DNA of 64,000 bases from Bradyrhizobium_A sp052115025 (GCF_052115025.1 NZ_JBFRFW010000002.1:124001-188000), one strand, 5' to 3'. Shown: positions 16,708 to 25,700, counted from the first letter of the stretch. Numbers and translations: made by a program. The notes: generated by a model from the sequence alone, not told the origin.

Positions 16708-17722
16708 CGTCGTTCTCGATGGGGTGACCAAGCGCTTCGGCGACACCACCGCGGTCGCCAACCTGTCACTGTCGATCGCCGATGGCGAACTGATCGTGCT
16801 GCTCGGCCCGACCGGTGCAGGCAAGACCACGACGCTGCGGCTGGTGGCCGGCCTCGAACACGCCGACGCCGGACGCATTGCGATCGGCGGCCGGGATGTC
16901 AGCACGGTCGAGCCGGCGGGCCGCGACGTGACCTTCGTGTTCCAGCAGTACTCGCTGTACCCGCACCTGTCGGTCTACGACAACCTCGCCTTCCCGCTGC
17001 GCTCGCCGGCGCGCCGCGTGCCGGAAGATGAGATCAAACGCCGGGTGACCGACATCGCCACCATGCTGCGGATCGCGCACAAGCTCGACAACCGCGCCAC
17101 GCGGCTGTCCGGCGGCGAGATGCAGCGCGTCGCGATCGGCCGCGCGCTGGTGCGCCGTCCCTCGATCTACCTGATGGACGAGCCGCTGTCGTCGCTCGAC
17201 GCCAAGCTGCGCTCGGACCTGCGCCTCGAGCTCAAGCGGGTGCAGCAGGACCTCGGCGCCACCATTCTCTATGTCACCCATGACCAGATCGAGGCCATGA
17301 CGCTGGCAAGCCGCATCGGCATCATGCGGGCCGGTGAGCTGGTGCAGATCGGCACGCCGCGCGAGATCTACCAGAGCCCGGCCAATGTCTATGTCGCAAG
17401 CCGCCTCGGCCAGCCAGCCATCAACCTGCTGCCAGCCGGCCTGATCCCCGCCGGCGCGGCCCCCGCGGGCGCGACCACGGTCGGCGCCCGCACCGAGCAT
17501 CTGCGGATCACCAAAGCGGCGCGCCGCGACGCCCTCGGCGAGGTTGCGCGGATCGAGCATCTCGGCGATCAGAACCACCTGCACATCCGGATCGGCGACA
17601 ACCGCCTGACCACCCTGGTCGATCCGGGAACGGAGCTCGCGGCCGGCGACACGGTTGCGCTGGCGTTGATCGATCCGCTTTATTTCGATCAGGCTGGATA
17701 TCGAATCGGAGGAGGAGCCTGA
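16700..17722 (+). CDS. ABC transporter ATPase 2
   Basis: The 340-residue protein has Walker A GPTGAGKTT near residues 36-44, signature LSGGEMQRVAIGRAL near 134-148, Walker B YLMDEPLSSLD and the H-switch YVTHD, followed by a MalK-like C-terminal domain. Together with ATPase 1 it would form a heterodimer powering the two permeases. The ATG at MADVVLDG lies inside the end of ATPase 1, and its own stop overlaps the dhaL start by one base (TGATG). Confidence 0.93.
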   Translation: MADVVLDGVTKRFGDTTAVANLSLSIADGELIVLLGPTGAGKTTTLRLVAGLEHADAGRIAIGGRDVSTVEPAGRDVTFVFQQYSLYPHLSVYDNLAFPLRSPARRVPEDEIKRRVTDIATMLRIAHKLDNRATRLSGGEMQRVAIGRALVRRPSIYLMDEPLSSLDAKLRSDLRLELKRVQQDLGATILYVTHDQIEAMTLASRIGIMRAGELVQIGTPREIYQSPANVYVASRLGQPAINLLPAGLIPAGAAPAGATTVGARTEHLRITKAARRDALGEVARIEHLGDQNHLHIRIGDNRLTTLVDPGTELAAGDTVALALIDPLYFDQAGYRIGGGA

Positions 17723-18318
17723 TGCTCGACCAAACGGCACGACGCGCCCTGATCGAAACCGCCGCAAGGCGCGTGATCGACCATGCCGATGAACTGACGA
17801 CGCTCGACCAGGCGATCGGCGACGGCGACCATGGCATCAACATGAAGCGCGGCCTCGAAGCCGTGCTCGCCGATCTCGATGGCCTTGCCGCCAAGCCGCT
17901 GCCGGAGGCGCTGAAGGCCATCGGCATGACGCTGGTGATGAAGGTCGGCGGCGCCTCGGGCCCGCTGTACGGCACGCTCGCCATGACCCTCGGCAAGGAG
18001 CTGCCGGAAGACCCGAGCCGTGCCGACATCGCCCGTGCCCTCGGCGCGGCGATCGCCGCCGTGAAGGCGCGCGGCAAGTCGGAGGTCGGCCAGAAGACCA
18101 TGCTCGACGTGCTCGCCCCGGTCGCCGAGGCGCTGGCACAGACCGGCGATCCGGCCGAGGCCGCCTCGGCCGCGGCCGACGCCACCATTCCGATGAAGGC
18201 GATCCGCGGCCGCGCCTCCTTCCTCGGCGAACGATCGATCGGCCACATGGACCCTGGCGCGCGTTCCAGCGCATTGCTCGTCGCCGCCATCGCAGAGATA
18301 GCAGGACATTCGGCATGA
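17722..18318 (+). CDS. dhaL: Dihydroxyacetone kinase ADP-binding subunit DhaL
   Basis: DhaL carries tightly bound ADP that is rephosphorylated by DhaM and donates phosphate to the substrate on DhaK. The 198-residue helical barrel shows the Mg-ADP ligands in AIGDGDHGINM (residues 31-41), the nucleotide loop GGASGPLYGT near 77-85 and the C-terminal MDPGARSS. Its start overlaps the ABC ATPase stop, the firmest evidence that transport and phosphorylation are one unit. Confidence 0.93.
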   Translation: MLDQTARRALIETAARRVIDHADELTTLDQAIGDGDHGINMKRGLEAVLADLDGLAAKPLPEALKAIGMTLVMKVGGASGPLYGTLAMTLGKELPEDPSRADIARALGAAIAAVKARGKSEVGQKTMLDVLAPVAEALAQTGDPAEAASAAADATIPMKAIRGRASFLGERSIGHMDPGARSSALLVAAIAEIAGHSA

Positions 18319-18722
18319 CCAAGACCACACCAAGCAGCAACGTCGGCATCGTCATCGTGTCGCATTCGCCCGACGTCGCCCGCGGCACCGCGCAGATGGT
18401 GCAGCAGATGGTGGGCGAGGAAGTCCCGCTCGCCTATTGCGGCGGCGATCCCGGCGGCGGGCTCGGCACCAGCGTCGAGGCGATCCTGAGTGCGATTGAC
18501 CGCGCCTGGTCCGACGCCGGCGTCGCCATCCTGGTCGATCTCGGCGGCGCCGAGACCAATTCGGAGATGGCGATCGAAATGCAGCCGGCGGAACGGCAGG
18601 GCAAGATCGTGGTGTGCAACGCGCCGATCGTGGAGGGCGCGGTGATCGCGGCCACCGAGGCATCGGGCGGTGCATCGCTTGACGTGGTGCGACGGACGGC
18701 CGAAGAGCTGTCGCCGGCCTGA
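18315..18722 (+). CDS. dhaM: PTS-dependent dihydroxyacetone kinase phosphotransferase subunit DhaM (EIIA-mannose-type domain only)
   Basis: The 135-residue protein is an EIIA-mannose-type domain with the phospho-accepting His17 in IVIVSHSPDVARG, and YCGGDPGGGLGTS and LVDLGGAETNSE motifs. DhaM passes phosphate from HPr to DhaL-ADP. E. coli DhaM is fused to HPr-like and EI-like domains; here only the first domain is present and HPr and EI follow as separate genes. It overlaps dhaL by four bases (ATGA). Confidence 0.92.
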   Translation: MTKTTPSSNVGIVIVSHSPDVARGTAQMVQQMVGEEVPLAYCGGDPGGGLGTSVEAILSAIDRAWSDAGVAILVDLGGAETNSEMAIEMQPAERQGKIVVCNAPIVEGAVIAATEASGGASLDVVRRTAEELSPA

Positions 18723-18743
18723 CGGACAACAGAAGGAACGATC

Positions 18744-19049
18744 ATGGTGAATGGTGAAACATCCGGCAGCGTCCTGTTGACCCATGAGGTCGGACTGCAC
18801 GCCCGCCCCTCGGTGAAGCTCACCAAGCTCGCCAAGACGTTTCAATCGACCATTGAGCTCAACATTGACGGCAGCGACAGCTGGATCGACGCCAAGAGCA
18901 TCGTCAAGGTGATGGCCGCCAAGGCGCCGCAGGGCACGACGCTGCGCTTCCGCGCCAGCGGCCCCGATGCCGATGCCGCGGTAGCGGCGCTGGTGGCACT
19001 GGTCGAACGCGATTTCGATGAGGCGGAGGCCCATGCCGGCAACGGTTGA
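18744..19049 (+). CDS. HPr-family phosphocarrier protein
   Basis: The 101-residue protein has the HPr active site GLHARPS with phospho-His19, and Ser52 in KSIVKVMAAK at the place of the regulatory serine. It relays phosphate from enzyme I to DhaM. It lies 21 bases after dhaM and overlaps or abuts the enzyme I start. Rhizobia normally have a separate nitrogen-type PTS HPr, so this is probably a dedicated copy for the kinase. Confidence 0.93.
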   Translation: MVNGETSGSVLLTHEVGLHARPSVKLTKLAKTFQSTIELNIDGSDSWIDAKSIVKVMAAKAPQGTTLRFRASGPDADAAVAALVALVERDFDEAEAHAGNG

Positions 19050-20643
19050 ACTGAAGGGGCGCGCTGCCGCGCCCGGCCTCGCCCACGGTCCGGTACACCG
19101 CATCGTCGATGTCGCCGAGCTGCATCGTGCCGCGGACACGCCGGCGAGCGAGCGCGACGCGCTGGCTCGTGCGATCGAGGCCGCGACCGCCGATCTCGGC
19201 GATCTCATCGCCGGGACCGATGCCGATGGCGCGGCGATCCTCGAATTCCAGGTGGCGATGCTGGAGGACGACGCGCTGCACGATCCTGCACTCGCCGCCA
19301 TCGATCGCGGCTCGGACGCCGCCAGCGCCTGGAAGAACGCCCTCGCTGTCCAGGTCGCGGATTATCGCGGCAGCGACGACGCCTATTTCAGCGCCCGCGC
19401 CAGCGACCTCGAAGACCTGCGCGACCGCGTGCTGTCGCACCTGTTCGGTGCGACAACTGATGCGCGGATCGCGCCTGGCGCGATCCTGGTCGGCCGCGAC
19501 CTGACGCCGAGCCGGTTCCTCGCCGTCGACTGGTCGAAAGGCGGCGCCATTGCGCTTGCCGAGGGCAGCCCGTCGAGCCATGTCGCGATCCTCGCACGCT
19601 CCCGCGGTGTGCCGATGGCCGTCGGGCTCGGTCATATTCCGGACGAGGCCTTCACCACCGCCATTGTCGATGGCGAGCATGGCCGCCTGCTGCTCGATCC
19701 CGGCGCGGAAGACATCACCGCTTTTGGCGCCGCGCGGGATGCCGCCGCGGCCCGCCGCGCTGAGGAAGCAACCGTCCTCACGCAACCAGCCCTGACGAAG
19801 GACGGGGTATCCATCTCGGTTCAGATCAACGTCGCCGAGCCGGAAGAGCTCGATACGCTCGATCCGGCGATCTGCGACGGCATCGGCCTCGTGCGTACCG
19901 AATTCCTGTTCAGCCGGCCGGGCGGGCTGCCGGACGAAGCAACCCAATATCGCGCCTACGCCCGCATCGTCGACTGGGCCAAGGGCCGCCCCGTGACCAT
20001 CCGCACCATCGATGCCGGTGGTGACAAGCCCGTTCCCGGGCTGACAGAGAGCGGCGAGTCAAATCCGTTCCTCGGGCTGCGTGGCGTCCGCCTGTCGCTC
20101 GCCAAGCCCGCCATCTTCAAGGTGCAGTTGCGGGCGCTAGCGCGCGCAGCGCTGCATGGTCCGCTCAAGATCATGCTGCCGATGATCACGGTACCTGAGG
20201 AGATTACGGCGGCCGCCGCCCTGCTCGATGCCGCCGTCGCCGAACTGCAGGTGGAGGGCGTCGATGCCCGCCGGCCGCCGCTCGGCATCATGGTCGAGGT
20301 GCCGGCCGTGGCCATCGTGCCCGAGCTGTTCAAGTCAGCCGCATTCTTCTCGATCGGCTCCAACGACCTGACACAGTATGTCACCGCCAGCGCCCGCGAC
20401 GTTGCCGCGGTGGCAGCACTCAACGATCCCGGTCATCCCGCGGTAACCGCACTGATCCGCCGCGTGGTGGAGACCAGCCGGACGCTCGGCATCGACATCA
20501 GCCTGTGCGGCGACATGGGCGGCGATCCACAGCATCTGCCGGCGCTGATCGGCGCGGGCCTGCGCTCGGTGTCGGTGGCGCCGCCACTGGTCGGACGAGT
20601 CAAGCTCGCGCTTCGCGACATTGCGACGGGAGGCACGGCATGA
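19033..20643 (+). CDS. Phosphoenolpyruvate--protein phosphotransferase (enzyme I)
   Basis: Enzyme I takes phosphate from PEP and passes it to HPr. The 536-residue protein has the phosphohistidine swivel domain with His183 in GSPSSHVAILARSRGVP, then the PEP-binding barrel with IGLVRTEFLFSRP, GVRLSLAKP and a C-terminal ISLCGDMGGDP carrying the active-site cysteine. The ATG at MPATVELKG follows GGAGG; an ATG 15 bases upstream is possible. It ends in an ATGA overlap with the small helix-turn-helix gene. Confidence 0.92.
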   Translation: MPATVELKGRAAAPGLAHGPVHRIVDVAELHRAADTPASERDALARAIEAATADLGDLIAGTDADGAAILEFQVAMLEDDALHDPALAAIDRGSDAASAWKNALAVQVADYRGSDDAYFSARASDLEDLRDRVLSHLFGATTDARIAPGAILVGRDLTPSRFLAVDWSKGGAIALAEGSPSSHVAILARSRGVPMAVGLGHIPDEAFTTAIVDGEHGRLLLDPGAEDITAFGAARDAAAARRAEEATVLTQPALTKDGVSISVQINVAEPEELDTLDPAICDGIGLVRTEFLFSRPGGLPDEATQYRAYARIVDWAKGRPVTIRTIDAGGDKPVPGLTESGESNPFLGLRGVRLSLAKPAIFKVQLRALARAALHGPLKIMLPMITVPEEITAAAALLDAAVAELQVEGVDARRPPLGIMVEVPAVAIVPELFKSAAFFSIGSNDLTQYVTASARDVAAVAALNDPGHPAVTALIRRVVETSRTLGIDISLCGDMGGDPQHLPALIGAGLRSVSVAPPLVGRVKLALRDIATGGTA

Positions 20644-21047
20644 CCGACGACAGCGACGTCGGCGATGCGGTGGCCGACTACAAGCGGGTGCTACAGCGTG
20701 TGCTCGACAACCGCCCCTCCGGCACCCGCGGCCGGCTGGCGCACGCGCTCGGCAAGAACCGCTCCTTCGTCAGCCAGATCACCAACCCGGCCTACGCCAC
20801 GCCGGTGCCTGCGCAGCACATCGAGACCATCTTCGAAATCTGCCACTTCTCGCCGGACGACCGGCGGCTGTTCCTCGACGCCTACGCGCAGGCGCATCCG
20901 CGCCGTGCACCGTCGATGGACGACATGCGCCGCATGCGCCAGCACGTGATCTATCTGCCCGATCTCGGCGACGACGACCGCAACCGCGAGCTCGACCAGT
21001 TGGTCGGCGAGTTCGTGCAGCGCCTGAGCAAATTGTTGGGCGAGTGA
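20640..21047 (+). CDS. Small helix-turn-helix-like protein inside the Dha operon
   Basis: This 135-residue protein was not assigned to a named family. Residues 26-50 (SGTRGRLAHALGKNRSFVSQITNPA) look like an XRE-type helix-turn-helix, where a transcription factor would contact DNA. The following segment HIETIFEICHFSPDDRRLFLDAYAQAHP and a helical acidic C-terminus suggest dimerisation. It is coupled to enzyme I by an ATGA overlap and precedes dhaK. Local control of the operon is the natural guess. Confidence 0.8.
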   Translation: MTDDSDVGDAVADYKRVLQRVLDNRPSGTRGRLAHALGKNRSFVSQITNPAYATPVPAQHIETIFEICHFSPDDRRLFLDAYAQAHPRRAPSMDDMRRMRQHVIYLPDLGDDDRNRELDQLVGEFVQRLSKLLGE

Positions 21048-21090
21048 TCGCCCGCCGCCATCATCTGAAAGACGTCCTGGGGAGGACACC

Positions 21091-22080
21091 ATGAAGAAGC
21101 TCATCAATGCGCCCGACGCCGTGCTCGCGGAGAGCCTCGACGGCCTCGCCGCCGCCCATGCCGACATCCTGACGCTTGGCGACGAACGCAAGTTCGTCCG
21201 CCGCCGTCACCTGATCACCGGCAAGCCGGCGCTGATCTCCGGCGGCGGGGCCGGCCATGAGCCGCTGCATGCCGGCTTCGTCGGCTCCGGCATGCTCGAC
21301 GCTGCCTGTCCCGGGCAGGTCTTCACCTCGCCCACCCCCGACCAGATGATCGCAGCGGCAAGCGCCGTCGACACTGGCGGCGGCGTGCTGTTCATCGTCA
21401 AGAACTACGAGGGTGACGTCATGAACTTCGCCATGGCTGCGGAGATGACCGACAGCAGGAACCTGACGGTGATCGTCGACGACGACGTCGCGGTGGAGAA
21501 GTCGACGTTCTCGACCGGCCGCCGCGGCGTCGCCGGAACGCTGATCGTGGAGAAGGTTGTCGGCGCGGCGGCGGAAGCCGGCATGGCGCTCGACGCCCTC
21601 AAGGCGCTCGGCGAGCGGGTCAATGCCGGCACCCGCTCGATGGGCGTGGCGCTGACGAGTTGCACGGTGCCGGCGGCCGGCAAGCCGACCTTCACCCTCG
21701 GCGAGGACGAGATGGAGATGGGGGTCGGCATCCATGGCGAACCCGGACGCCGCCGTGTCAAGCTCGCCCCCGCCGACCAGATCGCCGAGGAAATCGTCGG
21801 CGCCATCGCCGGCGACCTCAAGCAGACCGGCGACTGCATCCTGCTGGTCAATGGGTTCGGCGGCACCCCGTCGATCGAGCTCTACCTGATGTTCAACGCT
21901 GCCCGCAAACAGCTCGAGAAACACGGCCTGCGCGTCGGCCGCGCCCTCGTCGGCAACTATGTCACCTCGCTGGAGATGGCCGGCTGCTCGATCACCGTAT
22001 CGATGCTCGACGACGAGATCGCCAAGTTCTGGGACACACCGGTGCACACCGCCGCGTTGAACTGGGGCCAGCGGTCGTAG
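21091..22080 (+). CDS. dhaK: Dihydroxyacetone kinase substrate-binding subunit DhaK
   Basis: DhaK binds dihydroxyacetone covalently as a hemiaminal and receives phosphate from DhaL. The 329-residue protein has GGGAGHEP near 51-58, where the conserved histidine orients the substrate, and the covalent histidine His215 in MGVGIHGEPG. A good Shine-Dalgarno (GGGGAGGAC) precedes the ATG. DhaK homologues also include L-erythrulose and other ketotetrose kinases, so the substrate could be a related ketose. It closes the operon. Confidence 0.93.
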   Translation: MKKLINAPDAVLAESLDGLAAAHADILTLGDERKFVRRRHLITGKPALISGGGAGHEPLHAGFVGSGMLDAACPGQVFTSPTPDQMIAAASAVDTGGGVLFIVKNYEGDVMNFAMAAEMTDSRNLTVIVDDDVAVEKSTFSTGRRGVAGTLIVEKVVGAAAEAGMALDALKALGERVNAGTRSMGVALTSCTVPAAGKPTFTLGEDEMEMGVGIHGEPGRRRVKLAPADQIAEEIVGAIAGDLKQTGDCILLVNGFGGTPSIELYLMFNAARKQLEKHGLRVGRALVGNYVTSLEMAGCSITVSMLDDEIAKFWDTPVHTAALNWGQRS

Positions 22081-22107
22081 GTCCACTGACCCGCCAGCGC
22101 CGAGCTC

Positions 22108-22223
22108 CCCTCATGGTGAGGAGCGCGGCGAGGCCGCGCGTCTCGAACCACGAGGCCCCTCCAGGCCGCTTCTCCGGCCTCATCCTTCGAGACGCCCGCT
22201 TCGCGGGCTCATCAGGATGAGGA
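22108..22223. repeat. Long imperfect palindromic intergenic repeat
   Basis: The gap between dhaK and the converging protease gene is filled by an imperfect inverted repeat of about 115 bases. The left arm begins CCTCATGGTGAGGAGCGCGG and contains GCGTCTCGAACCACGAGGCC; the right arm, read in reverse complement, begins CCTCATCCTGATGAGCCCGC and contains GGCGTCTCGAAGGATGAGGCC. It resembles the palindromic elements scattered through Bradyrhizobium-type genomes and may also end transcription of both converging genes. Confidence 0.75.
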
Positions 22224-22257
22224 GGCAGCGTGTCTGCAAGAAACTGCCGCGGCCCAC

Positions 22258-23307
22258 CTACTTCACCGCCTGCTTGCGCAGCGTCGGGCGGATGTTGAAC
22301 ACACGCAGCCGGCCGAGCCGCAGGGCCTCGATCTCCAGCGAGCGGTCGATGCGGTCGCGATCGAGGGTGCGGATGAGGTCGTCGACGCCGTTGATCTCCT
22401 GGCCGTCCAGACGCACCACCACGTCGCCCGGCAGCAGGCCGGCGCGGGACGCCGCTTCGTTCGGCTCCAGTTGCGCCAGCAGCGCCCCCATGCGGTTCGG
22501 GATGCCGGCCAGCACCGCATGCTGGCGCGGCACCGGCACGGTCTGCGCCGCGACGCCGACATAGCCGCGCCGGACGTGGCCGTGGCGGATGATCTCCGAC
22601 AGCACGAACTGCGCGGTGTTGCTGGCGACCGCAAAGCAGATGCCCTGCGCACCGCTGATGATCGCGGTGTTGATGCCGATGACCTCGCCCGCCGACGACA
22701 CCAGCGGGCCGCCGGAATTGCCGGGATTGAGCGCCGCGTCGGTCTGGATCACGTCCTCGATGGTGCGGCCGCTGACCGAGCGGATCGAGCGGCCGAGTGC
22801 CGATACCACGCCGGCGGTCACCGTCGATTCGAAGCCGAGCGGATTGCCGATCGCGACCACCAGCTGGCCGCGACGCAAGGTCCTGGAATTGCCGAGCGAG
22901 GCGAAATGCAGGTCGCGCGCGCCATCGGCCCGCAGCAATGCGAGATCGGTGTCGGGATCGACACCTAGCACGCGCGCCTCGGTGCTCATGCCATCGGCGT
23001 CGCTGAGACGGATCTGCCGCGCCGTGCCGACCACATGGCTGTTGGTCAGCACGAAGCCGTCGGGCGAGATGACAATCCCCGAGCCGACACCGCCGCGGCC
23101 GCGCGCACCGGCGTCCGTTGTGCGCGTCTCGACACGCACAACGGCCGGGCCGACCCGCTCGGTGACGTCGATCACGGCCCGGGAGTAAGCGTCGAGCAGC
23201 GCCTGATCATCGACCGGCTCTTTTGGCGTCGCGGACCGCACCTGATCGGGCGACGCCGCTGCGTCCGCTGGCGAGTGAAGCGAAATATCCTGGGTGAAAT
23301 CCAGCAT
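22258..23307 (-). CDS. Trypsin-like serine protease with PDZ domain (HtrA/DegP-like)
   Basis: The 349-residue protein has a complete catalytic triad: His91 in VLTNSHVV, Asp121 in DPDTDLALL and Ser198 in NPGNSGGPL. A single PDZ domain follows (about residues 245-335, with MGALLAQLEPNEAASRAGLLPGDVVVRLDG). No signal peptide or membrane anchor is visible at the N-terminus, which is unusual for HtrA proteases and suggests a cytoplasmic role or a missed export signal. The PDZ would recruit substrates. Confidence 0.92.
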   Translation of the reverse strand: MLDFTQDISLHSPADAAASPDQVRSATPKEPVDDQALLDAYSRAVIDVTERVGPAVVRVETRTTDAGARGRGGVGSGIVISPDGFVLTNSHVVGTARQIRLSDADGMSTEARVLGVDPDTDLALLRADGARDLHFASLGNSRTLRRGQLVVAIGNPLGFESTVTAGVVSALGRSIRSVSGRTIEDVIQTDAALNPGNSGGPLVSSAGEVIGINTAIISGAQGICFAVASNTAQFVLSEIIRHGHVRRGYVGVAAQTVPVPRQHAVLAGIPNRMGALLAQLEPNEAASRAGLLPGDVVVRLDGQEINGVDDLIRTLDRDRIDRSLEIEALRLGRLRVFNIRPTLRKQAVK

Positions 23308-23359
23308 GGTGAACCCTCGGCTTCACAGATGGTGGTCCTGCGAGCTGCTCGCAAGTAGC

Positions 23360-24448
23360 TCAGGCCCCGACCGTCGGCAGGGGGGCCGCCAGCCAGTCGA
23401 GGAGCCCGGCGTTCTCCTCGCGCGGATAGGTGTGGCTGAGATCCTCGATCTCGCGATAGCTGACAGTGGCGCCTGCCGCCGTCAGCGCCTGCCGCGCGCC
23501 GCGGGCGATCTCCACCGGGAACATCCAGTCGAGCACACCATGGGTAATGCGGATCGGCAGGCCGTGCAGCCGTTCGGCATCTGCCGCCTGCGCCATCAGC
23601 GGGTGGAACGAGGCGGCGACCGGGGCCAGATGGGTGAACGGCGAAGCCGGCTCCAGCCCGCTGACATAGCTGAACGTACCGCCATCGCTGAGGCCGGTAA
23701 GCAGCAGCCGCTGCGGATCGATGGCCCAGCGTTCGCGGACAAAGGCGAGGATGCGCGCCAGATTGGGCGTATCCGGATCTTCCCCCATCAGTGCCCAGGT
23801 CGGGCCGATCGCGGTCGGCGCGACCAGGATGGCACCGCGGCTGCGCGCATCGCGCAGCCAGCTCCACAGGAAGGCGCGGCCATGGCCACTGCCTCCATGC
23901 AGCGCCATCACCAACGGCCAGGCTCGGTCCGGCGTGTAGTACTCCGGCACATAGAGCGAAAAGCCGCCACGATCACGAAACGAATTCTCGGCATGCAGCA
24001 CGCCGGTGCCGTCGCGCTTGCCGGCGCGCGCGAAGCGGGTCTGGAGATCGGGGTCCTCACGCACCTGCGGATCGAGAAAGAACGCATGGACCGGCGCCAG
24101 ATCCGTCAGTGGATAGAGCGCCTCCTGGGCCCGCGGCAACTGTCGCAACGCGCCGAACACCGCCCTCAGACCATCCGCCTCGCCCGGCGCCGCGCGCAGG
24201 CCGTCGAACGCTGCGAGCACCGCTTCTGCCGCGCCCCGCAACTGCGTGACGACAGGCGCCAGTGCCTCCGGCCAATCCGCGAGCCGGGGCAACGCGTTCC
24301 GCAGCGCAACCTCCGGGGTGCCGACAGCCTCCAGCACCGCGGCAAAATCCGGCGGATGGAGATGGCGCGCGATGAAGCCGAGCCCTTCCAGCGACCGCAG
24401 CAGCGGCGGCAGCAGAGCGACGAGATCGTCCAGCCGGGCCTGGTCCAT
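23360..24448 (-). CDS. Alpha/beta-hydrolase, phospholipase/carboxylesterase type
   Basis: The 362-residue protein has a helical N-terminal half of about 150 residues and a C-terminal alpha/beta-hydrolase domain: FSLYVPEYYTPDRAWPLVMALHGGSGHGRAF (oxyanion region), nucleophile serine in LLTGLSDGGTF, and a late aspartate and histidine in ITHGVLDWMFPVE and DLSHTYPREEN. Esterases of this class cut carboxylic esters or lysophospholipids. An AGGAAG precedes the ATG at MDQARL. It is divergent from the lacI-type gene. Confidence 0.85.
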   Translation of the reverse strand: MDQARLDDLVALLPPLLRSLEGLGFIARHLHPPDFAAVLEAVGTPEVALRNALPRLADWPEALAPVVTQLRGAAEAVLAAFDGLRAAPGEADGLRAVFGALRQLPRAQEALYPLTDLAPVHAFFLDPQVREDPDLQTRFARAGKRDGTGVLHAENSFRDRGGFSLYVPEYYTPDRAWPLVMALHGGSGHGRAFLWSWLRDARSRGAILVAPTAIGPTWALMGEDPDTPNLARILAFVRERWAIDPQRLLLTGLSDGGTFSYVSGLEPASPFTHLAPVAASFHPLMAQAADAERLHGLPIRITHGVLDWMFPVEIARGARQALTAAGATVSYREIEDLSHTYPREENAGLLDWLAAPLPTVGA

Positions 24449-24622
24449 GTGCTTCCTCCTGCCAGCCACGATCAGCGACCGTATCCCGCCACGCCGGACT
24501 TGCCCATGCATGCCAGTCATGACGATCGATTGCGTCGAGGTCGATTGCCGGTAGAATGACCGGATTGATTTTCGCAGCCCCCATTTCGGGGTCCCGTCGC
24601 AGAAGGCTTCCGATCCCCCTCC

Positions 24623-25672
24623 ATGGCTCCCACGCGCAAGGGCAAACGCCGCATCGTCACGCTCAAGCAGGTGGCGGAACTCGCCGGCGTCCACGCCTCC
24701 ACGGTCTCACGCGCACTCAACCCATCGACCCGCTCGATGGTGATGCCCGCCGTGGTGGAGCGGGTGGTGAAGGCCGCCAACAATCTCGGCTACCGCCCCG
24801 ACCCGGTGGCAGCCAGCCTGCGCACCGGCCGCTCCGCCCTGGTCGGCATCCTGGTGCCCGATATCGCCAACACCGTGTTCGCCCCGATTCTCAGCGGCGC
24901 CAGCGAGCGGCTGTCCGCTCAGGGCTACTCGGTGATCGTCGCCGACGTCGGCAATGACGAGAGCCGGCAGATCGAGCTCGTCACCGGGCTTATGGCGCGC
25001 CGGGTGGACGGCCTGATCCTCGCCACCGTCAGCCGCGACGATCCGCTGGTCGCCTACTGCGTCGAGCAGGACTTGCCAGCGGTGTTGGTCAACCGGGCGG
25101 AGACCCAGTCCCGCCTCCCCGCCGTGGTCTCCGACGACGCGCTCGGCATGAAGCTTGCTGTCGACCACCTTGTCGAGCTGGGGCATCGGCGCATTGCCCA
25201 TCTCGCCGGGCCGGCACGACATTCCACCGGCTTCCTGCGGCGGCAGGGCTTTACCGCCGCGATGGCGGCACGCGGCCTCGATGCGGCCGCAGCGCCGTGC
25301 GAAAGCGCCGATGCTTTTTCCCGTGACGCAGGTGCCGCGGCGATGCGGCGCCTGCTCGATGCCGCGCCCGGCATCACCGCGGTGGTCGCCGCCAACGATC
25401 TGCTGGCACTCGGTGCCTACGACGTGCTGCACGAACGCGGCCTCATCTGCCCCCGCGACATATCGATCGTCGGCCACAACGACATGCCGCTGGTCGACAT
25501 GGTCGAGCCGGCGCTGACCACGATCCGGATCAGCCATCGCGAGATGGGACGGCAGTCCGCCGACCTGCTGCAGCAGGCGATCGAGCAGCAGGATGTGCCG
25601 GTTCGCACCATCGTGCTGCCGCCGCAACTGGTCGTGCGCCGTTCGACGGCAGCGCCCCGCACATCCGGTTGA
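24623..25672 (+). CDS. LacI-family transcriptional regulator
   Basis: The 349-residue protein has the LacI helix-turn-helix VTLKQVAELAGVHASTVSRALNPS near residues 12-35, the hinge region NLGYRPDPVAASLRTGRSALVGILVPD, and a periplasmic-binding-like sensor domain. LacI proteins repress sugar or nucleoside catabolic genes until a small ligand binds. It is divergent from the esterase, with two TCGATTGC direct repeats in the gap, so the esterase is a possible target; its converging neighbour is aspartase. Confidence 0.93.
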   Translation: MAPTRKGKRRIVTLKQVAELAGVHASTVSRALNPSTRSMVMPAVVERVVKAANNLGYRPDPVAASLRTGRSALVGILVPDIANTVFAPILSGASERLSAQGYSVIVADVGNDESRQIELVTGLMARRVDGLILATVSRDDPLVAYCVEQDLPAVLVNRAETQSRLPAVVSDDALGMKLAVDHLVELGHRRIAHLAGPARHSTGFLRRQGFTAAMAARGLDAAAAPCESADAFSRDAGAAAMRRLLDAAPGITAVVAANDLLALGAYDVLHERGLICPRDISIVGHNDMPLVDMVEPALTTIRISHREMGRQSADLLQQAIEQQDVPVRTIVLPPQLVVRRSTAAPRTSG

Positions 25673-25700
25673 CGCCGCTCTGCAGAGCGATGGTGAGGGC

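Noticed and set aside
25676..25689. CGCTCTGCAGAGCG palindrome between lacI and aspA
   Set aside because: The palindrome has no T-run and no spacer for a loop, so it is not a convincing terminator, and it is too short to name an operator without further evidence.
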